From JBFMHD01 sp040752395 [NCBI: Candidatus Hydrogenedentota bacterium] (GTDB lineage Bacteria > JBFMHD01), in the NCBI GenBank assembly GCA_040752395.1, contig JBFMHD010000101.1, positions 1-9,680 of the forward strand: DNA of 9,680 nucleotides, in the 5' to 3' direction. The position numbers and the translations under genes are program-made. The first letter of the stretch is position 1. The number at the start of each line of letters is the position of its first letter. The notes under the pieces were generated by a model. The model was not told where the DNA came from, ran no database searches, and worked only from the letters and a program-made list of their open reading frames with translations. Shown one piece after another: positions 1-6,818 of the stretch.

Positions 1-88
1 GCCCGTCCTGACACCTCTCACTTCTTCCGTTATCTTGCTTCTTGCTTCTACTTGATATCATTAGAGTTAGAATGTTTTTCAGAGGGGG
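1..88 (+). repeat. Left copy of inverted leader repeat (repeat tract plus 5' UTR)
   Basis: Bases 1-44 are the exact reverse complement of 9554-9597. Bases 49-88 match the reverse complement of 9471-9510 with four mismatches. Between these two blocks the right copy carries 39 extra bases, so the left copy is the short form. The first half is a polypyrimidine tract with a 7-base period (CTTGCTT twice at 34-47). The second half is a non-repetitive leader ending in the G-rich ribosome binding site of nuoJ. The window begins inside the repeat, so its outer boundary cannot be seen. There is no ORF or transposase in it, so if it is mobile it is non-autonomous. Confidence 0.9.
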
Positions 89-90
89 AT
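51..90 (+). promoter_or_regulatory. nuoJ leader: possible promoter and ribosome binding site
   Basis: The leader contains TAGAAT at 68-73, one base off the sigma-70 -10 consensus, and the equivalent place in the right copy has TACAAT. TTGATA lies at 52-57, only 10 bases upstream, and TTGCTT lies at 42-47, 20 bases upstream, so no well-spaced -35 box is present. A GAGGGGG Shine-Dalgarno at 82-88 sits 12 bases before the nuoJ ATG, which is rather far. Conservation of this block ahead of two unrelated genes supports a regulatory role, but promoter activity is an inference. Confidence 0.4.
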
Positions 91-100
91 AGTATCTAAA

Positions 101-583
101 ATGACCATTAGCATCACTATTTTGCTTACAGTTCTGTTGATAGTTTCCGCAGGCTTTGTTGTTCTATCAAAGAATGTAGCAAGAAGCGCCTTCTTCTTAT
201 TGTTCACGTTTAGTTGTGTTGCCTGTTTTTATTCTATACTTGGTTGTAATTTTCTTGCTTGTGTCTGGGTGATGATTTATGTCGGTGGTATCCTTGTTCT
301 TATTATTTTTGGCGTTATCATAACATACACTATACAAAATATTGGTTTTACACAAAAACAGAATCTAGTTCCTGGTATTATTATTTCTGTCTGTATGTTT
401 ATTGTTTTTCTTAAATTAATCTCATCTTCAGCCTGGCCAAAACTGAATATTACATCACAAGAAGTAAATCAGATAGCAGATACTTTACTCGGGCCGTATA
501 TGTTGCCGTTTGAAGCTGTCTCTATCCTTCTTCTTATATGTATGATCGGTGCTGCAACCATCGCTCGAAGGAGACTCGAATGA
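101..583 (+). CDS. nuoJ: NADH-quinone oxidoreductase subunit J
   Basis: This is a membrane-arm subunit of respiratory complex I (ND6 homologue). It sits next to NuoK and NuoA and takes part in coupling quinone chemistry to proton translocation. The 160-residue product has about five hydrophobic segments. It shows the family's third-helix motif around residues 56-66 (MIYVGGILVL, with the conserved tyrosine at 60) and the typical C-terminal helix FEAVSILLLICMIGAA followed by a basic end (RRR). The length is within the family range and slightly shorter than the E. coli protein. ATG at 101 is the only sensible start. The stop overlaps the start of nuoK in an ATGA arrangement, which indicates translational coupling. 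No nuoI is seen upstream: the preceding 100 bases are the repeat leader. Confidence 0.95.
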   Translation: MTISITILLTVLLIVSAGFVVLSKNVARSAFFLLFTFSCVACFYSILGCNFLACVWVMIYVGGILVLIIFGVIITYTIQNIGFTQKQNLVPGIIISVCMFIVFLKLISSSAWPKLNITSQEVNQIADTLLGPYMLPFEAVSILLLICMIGAATIARRRLE

Positions 584-885
584 TAACTACACAATGTATT
601 CTTTTAGTATCTTCGATTTTATTTGTTCTTGGTCTTTTTGCTATTCTTTGCAGAAAAAACCTGGTTGCTGTTCTTATGGGTATCGAACTTATATTCAATT
701 CTGCAAGCCTTAATTTTGTTCTTTTTGCTAATTCTTTTAGCAATCCAGTCGAAGGCATCATATTTGCAATCTTTATTATAACAATCGCTGCGGGTGAGGC
801 CGCGGTTGCGCTTGCAATCGTCTTTAACATATTCCAGCTAACAGGTGAAGGAGATATAGACAGTGCTGAATCTCTTAAATATTGA
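580..885 (+). CDS. nuoK: NADH-quinone oxidoreductase subunit K
   Basis: This is the ND4L homologue of complex I, a three-helix membrane subunit that forms part of the proton path between the quinone site and the antiporter-like subunits. The product is 101 residues, the normal family length. The two functionally important membrane glutamates are present: E36 in MGIELI and E73 in AGEAAVALAI. The start was set at ATG 580 rather than at an upstream in-frame ATG (538). It gives the family's length, overlaps the nuoJ stop by four bases, and has a GAAGGAGA ribosome binding site at 567-574. The C-terminal tail GDIDSAESLKY is slightly longer than the minimal family end. Its last 23 bases overlap nuoL. 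Confidence 0.96.
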   Translation: MITTQCILLVSSILFVLGLFAILCRKNLVAVLMGIELIFNSASLNFVLFANSFSNPVEGIIFAIFIITIAAGEAAVALAIVFNIFQLTGEGDIDSAESLKY

Positions 886-2839
886 CCCTGTATCTCTAAC
901 AATTATCACAATTGTTTTTGCACCACTTATCTCTTTTATTGTTTTAATCCTGTGTGGTAAAAAACTGCCGTTTAGCAGTCACTGGCTTGCTATAATCGCT
1001 ATTATTATCTCACTTATTCTGTCACTCGTTCTTTTGGGCCATATCCTATTCTTAGACAACCCTGAGTTTTCTATAAATAAATATTTCACCTGGCTCTCAA
1101 TAAGCGGGTTTGTCATATCTCATGGTTATCTTCTTGATAATCTGACAGCTGTAATGCTTGTAATCGTTACTCTTGTCGCATCACTTGTCACTATCTATTC
1201 AGTTGGCTATATGCATGGAGATAAAAATTATAACACATTCTTTGCTTATCTCTCAATATTTGCTTTTTCGATGCTCGGGCTTGTTGTAACTGACAATATT
1301 TTCATTCTTTACATCACCTGGGAGCTTGTTGGTCTTTCGAGTTATCTTTTAATAGGTTTCTGGTTCGAGAAACCAGAGGCTGCGTATGCTGGTAAAAAAG
1401 CGTTTATTACAACACGTGTTGGCGATGTCGGAATGTTTATTGGCATACTTTTGATGTATGTAAACACAGGTGCCACAAGCTATATTGATATATTTAATTC
1501 GGTTAAAAACAATACTATCCAGGGAAATCTTTTAACGATTGCCGGGATATTAATCTTTATGGGTGCTGTTGGTAAAAGTGCTCAGTTCCCGCTACATGTA
1601 TGGCTGCCAGACGCGATGGAGGGACCAACCCCGGTCTCTGCCCTGATACACGCTGCTACAATGGTTGCTGCTGGTGTTTATATGGTTGGCAGACTTTATC
1701 CTATATTTACGCCGGATGCTATGCTTGTAATCACTTATATCGGCGGGTTTACTGCGTTTTTAGCAGCAACAATCGCGCTCGTGCAACGAGATATAAAAAG
1801 GGTGCTCGCATATTCAACAATAAGCCAGCTCGGTTATATGATGCTTGGACTGGGCTCTGGTGGCTATAGCGCAGGACTGTTACATCTTTTCACTCACGCT
1901 TCATTTAAAGCCTTGCTCTTCCTCTGTTCAGGCTCTGTGATACATTCGGTTCATACCCAGGATATATTTGAGATGGGAAATCTTCGTAAAAAGATGCCTA
2001 TAACTTTTATAACATTTCTTATCGGAACATTTGCGCTCTGCGGCATACCGCCATTCTCAGGTTTCTTCTCAAAAGATGCTATACTCTCATCTGCGCTCGC
2101 GTTCGCTATCACTAACCCGAAACACTTTATCCCGTTTTTATTCGGTATCTCTACTGCGTTCCTGACCGCGTTTTATATGTTCAGAGCATTGTATCTGACT
2201 TTTTACGGTAAACCAAAAGACCATCATAAATTCGAACATGCACATGAATCACCACCTGTTATGACAATACCGCTTGTTATATTTTCGATACTATGTCTCT
2301 GGTACGTTGTAACATCAGGTGATTCGTGGTTCCAGAGACTCGTTACTTCAAACAAAATCCATATCGACCATCATATCGAGCATATTGCCCATCTCTCTGC
2401 TACTTTCTTATCACTTGTTTTTGCAATCTCTGGTATTGTGCTTGCTACTTTATTTTATCTGAAACCACTTTTCTCTCCCCAAAAGACAGCTGAAAGATTC
2501 CAGATAATCTACAACCTGCTTGTAAAAAAATACTATCTTGACGAAATCTATCTCTGGCTTATCCGTATCCTGATTTTCACATTTGTATATCTTTTTACAA
2601 AATTTGATTTAAAAGTAATCGATGGTATAATAGATGGCTCTGCAAAGACAACTGCAGATACCTCTTTTGAAACAGTAAAATTCGACAATGCAGTTGTTGA
2701 TGGGATGGTCAATGGTGTTGCGGACGGCACTTTCGATTTCGGTAATAAATTAAGATTTATCCAGACAGGCCAGGTCCAGTTTTATTTAAGTTTAGGCCTC
2801 GGCTTTGTTCTTTTTGTAATTTTATGGAGGCTGATCTGA
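863..2839 (+). CDS. nuoL: NADH-quinone oxidoreductase subunit L
   Basis: This is the distal antiporter-like proton-pumping subunit of complex I (ND5 homologue). The start is GTG at 863 with AAGGAG at 848-853, and it overlaps nuoK by 23 bases. The product has 658 residues, moderately longer than E. coli NuoL. Expected channel residues are present: E154 (WELVG), D188 (TRVGD), K238 (GKSAQFPLHVWLPDAMEGPTP block), K349 (HASFKALLF) and the K404-D405 pair (GFFSKD). A His-rich hydrophilic loop lies around 453-461 and again at 503-510. The long C-terminus (about 580-640) corresponds to the lateral helix region. It contains two related motifs, VIDGIIDGSA and VVDGMVNGVA, followed by the family signature LRFIQTGQVQFYL before the last membrane helix. 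All of this fits an intact, functional subunit. Confidence 0.97.
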   Translation: MLNLLNIDPVSLTIITIVFAPLISFIVLILCGKKLPFSSHWLAIIAIIISLILSLVLLGHILFLDNPEFSINKYFTWLSISGFVISHGYLLDNLTAVMLVIVTLVASLVTIYSVGYMHGDKNYNTFFAYLSIFAFSMLGLVVTDNIFILYITWELVGLSSYLLIGFWFEKPEAAYAGKKAFITTRVGDVGMFIGILLMYVNTGATSYIDIFNSVKNNTIQGNLLTIAGILIFMGAVGKSAQFPLHVWLPDAMEGPTPVSALIHAATMVAAGVYMVGRLYPIFTPDAMLVITYIGGFTAFLAATIALVQRDIKRVLAYSTISQLGYMMLGLGSGGYSAGLLHLFTHASFKALLFLCSGSVIHSVHTQDIFEMGNLRKKMPITFITFLIGTFALCGIPPFSGFFSKDAILSSALAFAITNPKHFIPFLFGISTAFLTAFYMFRALYLTFYGKPKDHHKFEHAHESPPVMTIPLVIFSILCLWYVVTSGDSWFQRLVTSNKIHIDHHIEHIAHLSATFLSLVFAISGIVLATLFYLKPLFSPQKTAERFQIIYNLLVKKYYLDEIYLWLIRILIFTFVYLFTKFDLKVIDGIIDGSAKTTADTSFETVKFDNAVVDGMVNGVADGTFDFGNKLRFIQTGQVQFYLSLGLGFVLFVILWRLI

Positions 2840-2840
2840 T

Positions 2841-4292
2841 ATGGAACATTTATTAACATTTATAATCTTTATCCCAACCATAGGTGCACTTTTTTTACTT
2901 CTTATCCCTGAAAAAAAAGAGAAAATAATTAAAATCACAGCAACTGCTATATCTTTTATCCCGCTTCTATTGAGTCTGCCACTACTACTTAGATTCGATT
3001 CAAGTACCTCAGCATTCCAGTTCGTTGAAAAATACAACTGGATACCAATGTTTAATATAAAATATTATGTTGCAGTTGATGGTATCTCGATTACTATGGT
3101 TATCCTTACAACCTTGCTCTCATTTTTATCAGTAATCGCTTCGTTTGGAATAAACAAATCATTAAAAGGATATTTCTCATTATTTCTTCTACTTGAGACA
3201 GGGATGCTTGGCACTTTCTGTGCGCTTGATTTCTTTTTATTTTATATTTTCTGGGAGCTTATGCTTTTACCGATGTATTTCTTAATCGGGATTTGGGGTG
3301 GCCCCCGTAAAGAATATGCTGCTATAAAGTTTTTCCTTTATACTCTTCTTGGCAGTGTCTTTATGCTGATTGTAATGATTGTGATGTATTTAAAAACAGG
3401 CTCGTTTGATTTAACAGAACTTCCAAAATTTAAATTCTCATTCTTCTTTCAGTGTATCGCATTCATTTTTTTATACATAGCATTTGCAATTAAGGTGCCT
3501 GTGTTCCCGTTTCATACCTGGCTACCTGATGCTCACGTTGAAGCACCAACCGCTATCTCTGTTATTCTTGCCGGGATATTGCTTAAAATGGGTATCTATG
3601 GTTTTATGCGGATATCGTTCCCTATATTACCACATGCAGCGATATATTTTGCGTTCCCATTTGCTGTGCTCGGAGTTATTAACATTATATACGGCGCATT
3701 ATGTTCTATGGGTCAGACTGATTTTAAACGGCTTGTAGCATATTCTTCAGTGAGTCATATGGGTTATTGTCTGCTTGGTATGGCTTCATTAAATCAAGCT
3801 GGTATGAACGGTGCTCTGCTTCAGATGTTTAATCACGGGACAATCACTGGTATGCTGTTTTTAATTGTCGGTGTTGTTTATGACCGCGTGCATCACAGAG
3901 ATATCAATGGTTTTGGTGGGCTTGCAACCCAGATGCCGATATATTCAGGGATAACCTCGCTTGCTATGTTCGCTTCGCTTGGACTCCCGGGTTTATCAGG
4001 GTTTATCTCTGAAGTGCTTGTTCTATTTGGAGGGTTTGCAAAATTTCGGGTACTCACTGTGCTCGCATCAACAGGCATCGTCTTAACTGCCGGCTATTTC
4101 TTATGGACTATTGAACGAATGTTTCTTGGTAAACCAAACCCAAAATATAACCAGATCGAGGAAATAAATGCTCGAGAATTATTCACTCTTATACCGCTTC
4201 TTATAATCGTTATATTTGTCGGAATATATCCAACAGCTATATTGAAACTTATGGATATCTCTTTGCTTAACCTCATCTCAATGGTTAAATGA
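2841..4292 (+). CDS. nuoM: NADH-quinone oxidoreductase subunit M
   Basis: This is the middle antiporter-like proton-pumping subunit of complex I (ND4 homologue). It starts one base after the nuoL stop, with GGAGG at 2826-2830 as ribosome binding site inside the nuoL end. The 483-residue product is normal in length and hydrophobic throughout, consistent with about 14 membrane helices. Channel residues can be placed: E139 (FWEL), K218 (AFAIKVPVFPFHTWLPDAH), K249 (GILLKMG) and E391 (GFISEVLVL). The proton-translocating core motif DFKRLVAYSSVSHMGY is intact at about 294-309. The C-terminus is short and not fused to anything. There is no sign of frameshift or unusual composition. Confidence 0.97.
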   Translation: MEHLLTFIIFIPTIGALFLLLIPEKKEKIIKITATAISFIPLLLSLPLLLRFDSSTSAFQFVEKYNWIPMFNIKYYVAVDGISITMVILTTLLSFLSVIASFGINKSLKGYFSLFLLLETGMLGTFCALDFFLFYIFWELMLLPMYFLIGIWGGPRKEYAAIKFFLYTLLGSVFMLIVMIVMYLKTGSFDLTELPKFKFSFFFQCIAFIFLYIAFAIKVPVFPFHTWLPDAHVEAPTAISVILAGILLKMGIYGFMRISFPILPHAAIYFAFPFAVLGVINIIYGALCSMGQTDFKRLVAYSSVSHMGYCLLGMASLNQAGMNGALLQMFNHGTITGMLFLIVGVVYDRVHHRDINGFGGLATQMPIYSGITSLAMFASLGLPGLSGFISEVLVLFGGFAKFRVLTVLASTGIVLTAGYFLWTIERMFLGKPNPKYNQIEEINARELFTLIPLLIIVIFVGIYPTAILKLMDISLLNLISMVK

Positions 4293-4356
4293 AGGTTCAA
4301 GGACTTTCTTGATACTTCTTACTTCTTCCTCACATATAGTGAGGTAAGGTTACTTT
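4293..4356 (+). promoter_or_regulatory. nuoM-nuoN gap with hairpin over the nuoN ribosome binding site
   Basis: This is the only real gap in the nuo cluster. It has two inverted repeats. The first is weak: TCAAG (4297-4301) and CTTGA (4308-4312) with a 6-base loop. The second is CCTCAC (4328-4333) and GTGAGG (4339-4344), a perfect 6-bp stem with loop ATATA. The second stem takes in the GAGG part of the Shine-Dalgarno region. A second purine core, AAGG at 4346-4349, lies 7 bases before ATG 4357 and stays outside the stem. The pyrimidine stretch ACTTCTTACTTCTTCC resembles the outer part of the leader repeat at 20-28. There is no U-run after either stem, so this is not an intrinsic terminator. 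A role in setting NuoN translation is inference. Confidence 0.45.
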
Positions 4357-5823
4357 ATGAGAGACTGGATATCTGAGAACACTTTATCGCTTATTCTTAT
4401 CTCACCTGAACTCATACTATCACTTATTATTTTGAGTTTTATATTAATCTGTATCGTAATAGATAGAAATAGAAGAAAACAGATTGTAATACCTTTATCT
4501 ATTTTAGGGCTATCAATTTATGGTTTATCTTTGCTTTGTTTATCAAATAAAATTACTACACTGCCTGCATTTGGTGGTTTATTAACAATCGATACTTTTG
4601 GGATATATTTTAAAATCACTGTATCAATAGCAACAGTAATAACTTTTATAATCTCAGTCCCATCAAAAGAGATAAAATCTGAACGATTTGCAGAATACAC
4701 GATATTTTTATTCACAGCCCTTCTGGGAATCTCGTTTCTTGTTTCTTCAACCCATTTTCTTATGCTCTATCTATCACTTGAGATATTATCAATCCCTTGC
4801 TATCTACTTGCAACATTTTCATTGGACAAGAAATCATCAGAATCCGGGTTAAAATATATGGTTTACGGCGCTGCATCAACTGGTATAATGCTTTTTGGTA
4901 TGAGTCTTATATATGGTAGAACCGCATCATTAGACCTTTTTGAGATAAGTGGTTCACTTTCAAGTTCCTTGATCTCATCTGATTTAGCTGTAACACTTGG
5001 TCTTATATTTATTTTAATCGGACTCGGTTACAAGACAGGTTTTTTTCCGTTTCATATGTGGGTCCCTGATGTATTCGAGGGTGCACCAACACCGGTTACC
5101 GCCTTCTTCTCAGTCGCTCCAAAAACAGCATCAATTGCAGTAATTGCAAGACTATTTATGCAAATTTTAGACCCTTGTTCTAAATACGGGAACGTAGATT
5201 GGCCTATGTTATTTGCTGTTATCTCTGCTATAACAATGAGTATCGGCAACCTCTGTGCGCTCCCTCAGACAGATGTAAAACGGCTTCTTGCTTATTCTTC
5301 AATAGCCCATATCGGATATATCTTTATGGGGCTGGCAGTCCCTGAAATCTTTGGTATGTTCGCAATCAATTTTTATATATTTGTTTACACCCTTATGAAC
5401 ATCGGTGCATTTTCAGTTGTTTCAGTATTGGGTAAATCCGGTATAAACGAGTTCAATGGTTTTGGTAGGAAGTCTCCTCTTCTTTCTGTTGCTATGACTG
5501 TATTTTTATTCTCGCTTACAGGTATACCACCGCTTGCAGGTTTTATAGGGAAATATTATTTATTCATCTCAGTTCTTAATATCAAGATGTACTGGCTTGT
5601 ATTACTTGCTGTATTAAACAGTGTCGTATCATTATATTATTATGCGAGGATAATAAAAGCGATGTATTTTGAAGTCTCAGAAACTGACTCTTTATTTGTA
5701 GCTCCATTCTATATAAAGTTCACCATCTTTTTGATAATGCTTTTAGTTTTTATTCTTGGTATCTACTGGGTCCCGCTTATTTACTTTGTTAACTTATCTT
5801 TAAGTTACCATTTCACGTTCTAA
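4357..5823 (+). CDS. nuoN: NADH-quinone oxidoreductase subunit N
   Basis: This is the proximal antiporter-like proton-pumping subunit of complex I (ND2 homologue), which packs against NuoK. The 488-residue product is of normal length with about 14 hydrophobic helices. Expected residues are present: E142 (LSLEILSIPCY), K166 (GLKYMVYG), K226 (GYKTGFFPFHMWVPDVFEGAPTP), K256 (VAPKTAS) and K399 (GFIGKYYLF). The motif QTDVKRLLAYSSIAHIGY is intact at about 304-321. The ATG at 4357 has AAGG seven bases upstream. It is the last gene of the cluster. The next gene is on the opposite strand, 59 bases after the stop, and no strong terminator separates them. Confidence 0.96.
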   Translation: MRDWISENTLSLILISPELILSLIILSFILICIVIDRNRRKQIVIPLSILGLSIYGLSLLCLSNKITTLPAFGGLLTIDTFGIYFKITVSIATVITFIISVPSKEIKSERFAEYTIFLFTALLGISFLVSSTHFLMLYLSLEILSIPCYLLATFSLDKKSSESGLKYMVYGAASTGIMLFGMSLIYGRTASLDLFEISGSLSSSLISSDLAVTLGLIFILIGLGYKTGFFPFHMWVPDVFEGAPTPVTAFFSVAPKTASIAVIARLFMQILDPCSKYGNVDWPMLFAVISAITMSIGNLCALPQTDVKRLLAYSSIAHIGYIFMGLAVPEIFGMFAINFYIFVYTLMNIGAFSVVSVLGKSGINEFNGFGRKSPLLSVAMTVFLFSLTGIPPLAGFIGKYYLFISVLNIKMYWLVLLAVLNSVVSLYYYARIIKAMYFEVSETDSLFVAPFYIKFTIFLIMLLVFILGIYWVPLIYFVNLSLSYHFTF

Positions 5824-5882
5824 AGCCATTCTTCACTTTGTAGGATTCATCAGTGAGGTTTCAATAAAAACTGCCTGCCTAC
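5824..5882. other. Convergent intergenic junction between nuoN and the nucleotidyltransferase gene
   Basis: Two transcription units meet tail to tail here. The only inverted repeat I find is TCACT (5833-5837) with AGTGA (5852-5856), a 5-bp stem with a 14-base loop and no following U-run. GCCTGCCT at 5872-5879 is a small direct repeat. I see no convincing intrinsic terminator on either strand, so termination may be factor-dependent or the transcripts may overlap. Confidence 0.4.
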
Positions 5883-6371
5883 TTACCCCAAAAGAGACAA
5901 AGGTGAAGTATCGATTTTTTTGATGTCTAATAAATCTTTGGAACGTGCTGCTATTTTTTTCAGTTTTATAAGGTCTTTTTTAGATATAAAATTAACCTCT
6001 ACTTTGTCTATCAAAATTGTGTTGCGCCTTTTATAGCATAGCGTAAATTTTTTATATCGAATATTACTGGAGAATATATCAAGCGGGATATCGGTTTCAT
6101 TCAGGCGAAATTTGTTTAGTTTGAACTTTTTAAACAATTCAACAGGCCTGTATATTCTATCTAAAACAGCAATTTTATTCTTGTCTTTTATATATTCGAG
6201 TTCATATAAAGCATCTACTAACCTTTCAAGATTATCCCTGCTGCTGTTTACCCACACATCATGGTCGTAAGTAACTCTATCTCCACCGTAAATATTGACC
6301 GCATCTCCTCCTATGACAAGATAATCAACACTGTGTTTGTTGAATACCTTGCAAATTGCCTGCAGTTCCAT
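5883..6371 (-). CDS. Nucleotidyltransferase-fold protein, AbiEii-like (possible toxin of a TA-type pair)
   Basis: The 162-residue product resembles small MNT/AbiEii-like nucleotidyltransferases. Near the N-terminus it has YLVIGGDAVNIYGG (17-30), with the G21-G22 pair of the fold. A carboxylate pair follows at D36 and D38 in DHDVWV, and a later acidic position, D98 in IPLDIF, could complete the metal triad. The C-terminal stretch DLIKLKKIAARSKDLLDI (about 133-150) matches the lysine-plus-KDxxD pattern common in this family. It has no signal peptide or membrane helix, so it is cytosolic. It lies four bases downstream of the 77-residue gene, as an operon partner. Family members transfer nucleotides to proteins, RNA or small molecules, and some act as toxins. 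The substrate here is unknown, and the TA role is inferred from the pairing. Confidence 0.7.
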   Translation of the reverse strand: MELQAICKVFNKHSVDYLVIGGDAVNIYGGDRVTYDHDVWVNSSRDNLERLVDALYELEYIKDKNKIAVLDRIYRPVELFKKFKLNKFRLNETDIPLDIFSSNIRYKKFTLCYKRRNTILIDKVEVNFISKKDLIKLKKIAARSKDLLDIKKIDTSPLSLLG

Positions 6372-6375
6372 AAAC

Positions 6376-6609
6376 TCATCTTATCTTTATAAAATTTTTG
6401 TAATCGTTAGACGCAAAATGTTTACCTTTTGAAAACTTATCCTTGATACCCGCAGATTTTCTGAGTTCAATTAATTCTTTTTGACGTTCTTTCATTACTT
6501 TTATTTTTTTATTTGCGGATAACTCAGACCACCATTTTGTATTGTTTTTTTCATCGTTGTAGTCACTATATGAAATTACTCTCACAGCTCTATTTTTAAT
6601 TTTTTTCAT
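6376..6609 (-). CDS. Small charged protein paired with the nucleotidyltransferase (putative antitoxin-like partner)
   Basis: The 77-residue product is very basic and has no membrane segment. It carries WWSEL at 26-30 followed by a helical charged stretch (KKIKVMKERQKELIELRKSAG). This recalls short proteins of the form 'WWxxLxxxERL...LR' that are often encoded just upstream of nucleotidyltransferase-fold genes. That comparison is from memory and not from a search. The start ATG (6607-6609) has AGAGGTG upstream with a spacer of about nine bases. The same ATG overlaps the stop of a short upstream reading frame as TAATG. The gene ends four bases before the nucleotidyltransferase start, so the two are surely co-transcribed. 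No function can be read from the sequence. A regulatory or neutralising partner is the leading guess. Confidence 0.6.
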   Translation of the reverse strand: MKKIKNRAVRVISYSDYNDEKNNTKWWSELSANKKIKVMKERQKELIELRKSAGIKDKFSKGKHFASNDYKNFIKIR

Positions 6610-6818
6610 TAATTAAGCACCTCTATGTCATGTACGTCGTCAGGCGTTTTCGGAATAAAAGCTGAATTTCCTAATGTATAGTTTTTAGGCGACCAATCGG
6701 TTATCAATATAAACATTTCTGGTTTTATTGTAAAGTTTTTTAAAGATATACTTTCTTTGCCTTAATGTTTTAAACTTAATCTGCTGTCTGCATAATAATA
6801 TCTTTTCTCAAACTGCCC
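6609..6818 (-). pseudogene. Eroded C-terminal gene fragment or very short ORF upstream of the small protein
   Basis: One reading frame is open from 6818 to the stop at 6609-6611, apart from a single TAA at 6762-6764. The part after that TAA reads like genuine protein, with hydrophobic and turn segments such as SISLKNFTIKPEMFILITDW. The part before it includes FEKRYYYADSRLSLKH. The shortest intact version is an ATG-initiated peptide of 35 residues (6609-6716). Its stop overlaps the next start as TAATG, and the next gene's ribosome binding site lies inside it. This could be a nonsense-interrupted remnant of a larger protein's C-terminus or a tiny coupled leader ORF. I do not recognise the family. 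Its 5' part overlaps the end of the glycosyltransferase gene by 11 bases in another frame. Confidence 0.35.

Noticed and set aside
72-92. Short upstream ORF in the nuoJ leader (ATG TTT TTC AGA ... TAG, six codons)
   Set aside because: In the right copy the same ATG opens a different frame that runs into the ATPase gene start. It has no ribosome binding site, and the conserved bases are better explained by the purine run.
538-579. Upstream in-frame ATG that would lengthen nuoK by 14 residues
   Set aside because: It lies within nuoJ and encodes a hydrophilic, Cys- and Arg-rich stretch unlike NuoK N-termini. The ATG at 580 has a good ribosome binding site and gives the family length.
2600-2800. 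C-terminal repeat-like region of NuoL as a domain fusion
   Set aside because: The duplicated VDG-type motif and the LQTGQVQ-like end are typical of NuoL lateral-helix regions in several bacterial groups, so this is ordinary variation in the family.
5833-5856. Terminator hairpin after nuoN
   Set aside because: The stem is only 5 bp with a 14-base loop, and no U-run follows on either strand.
6685-6807. Extension of the glycosyltransferase through its TGA stop
   Set aside because: The frame stays open for 40 codons, but the translation is a Lys/Arg-rich stretch without family character. A different frame in the same bases looks more protein-like.
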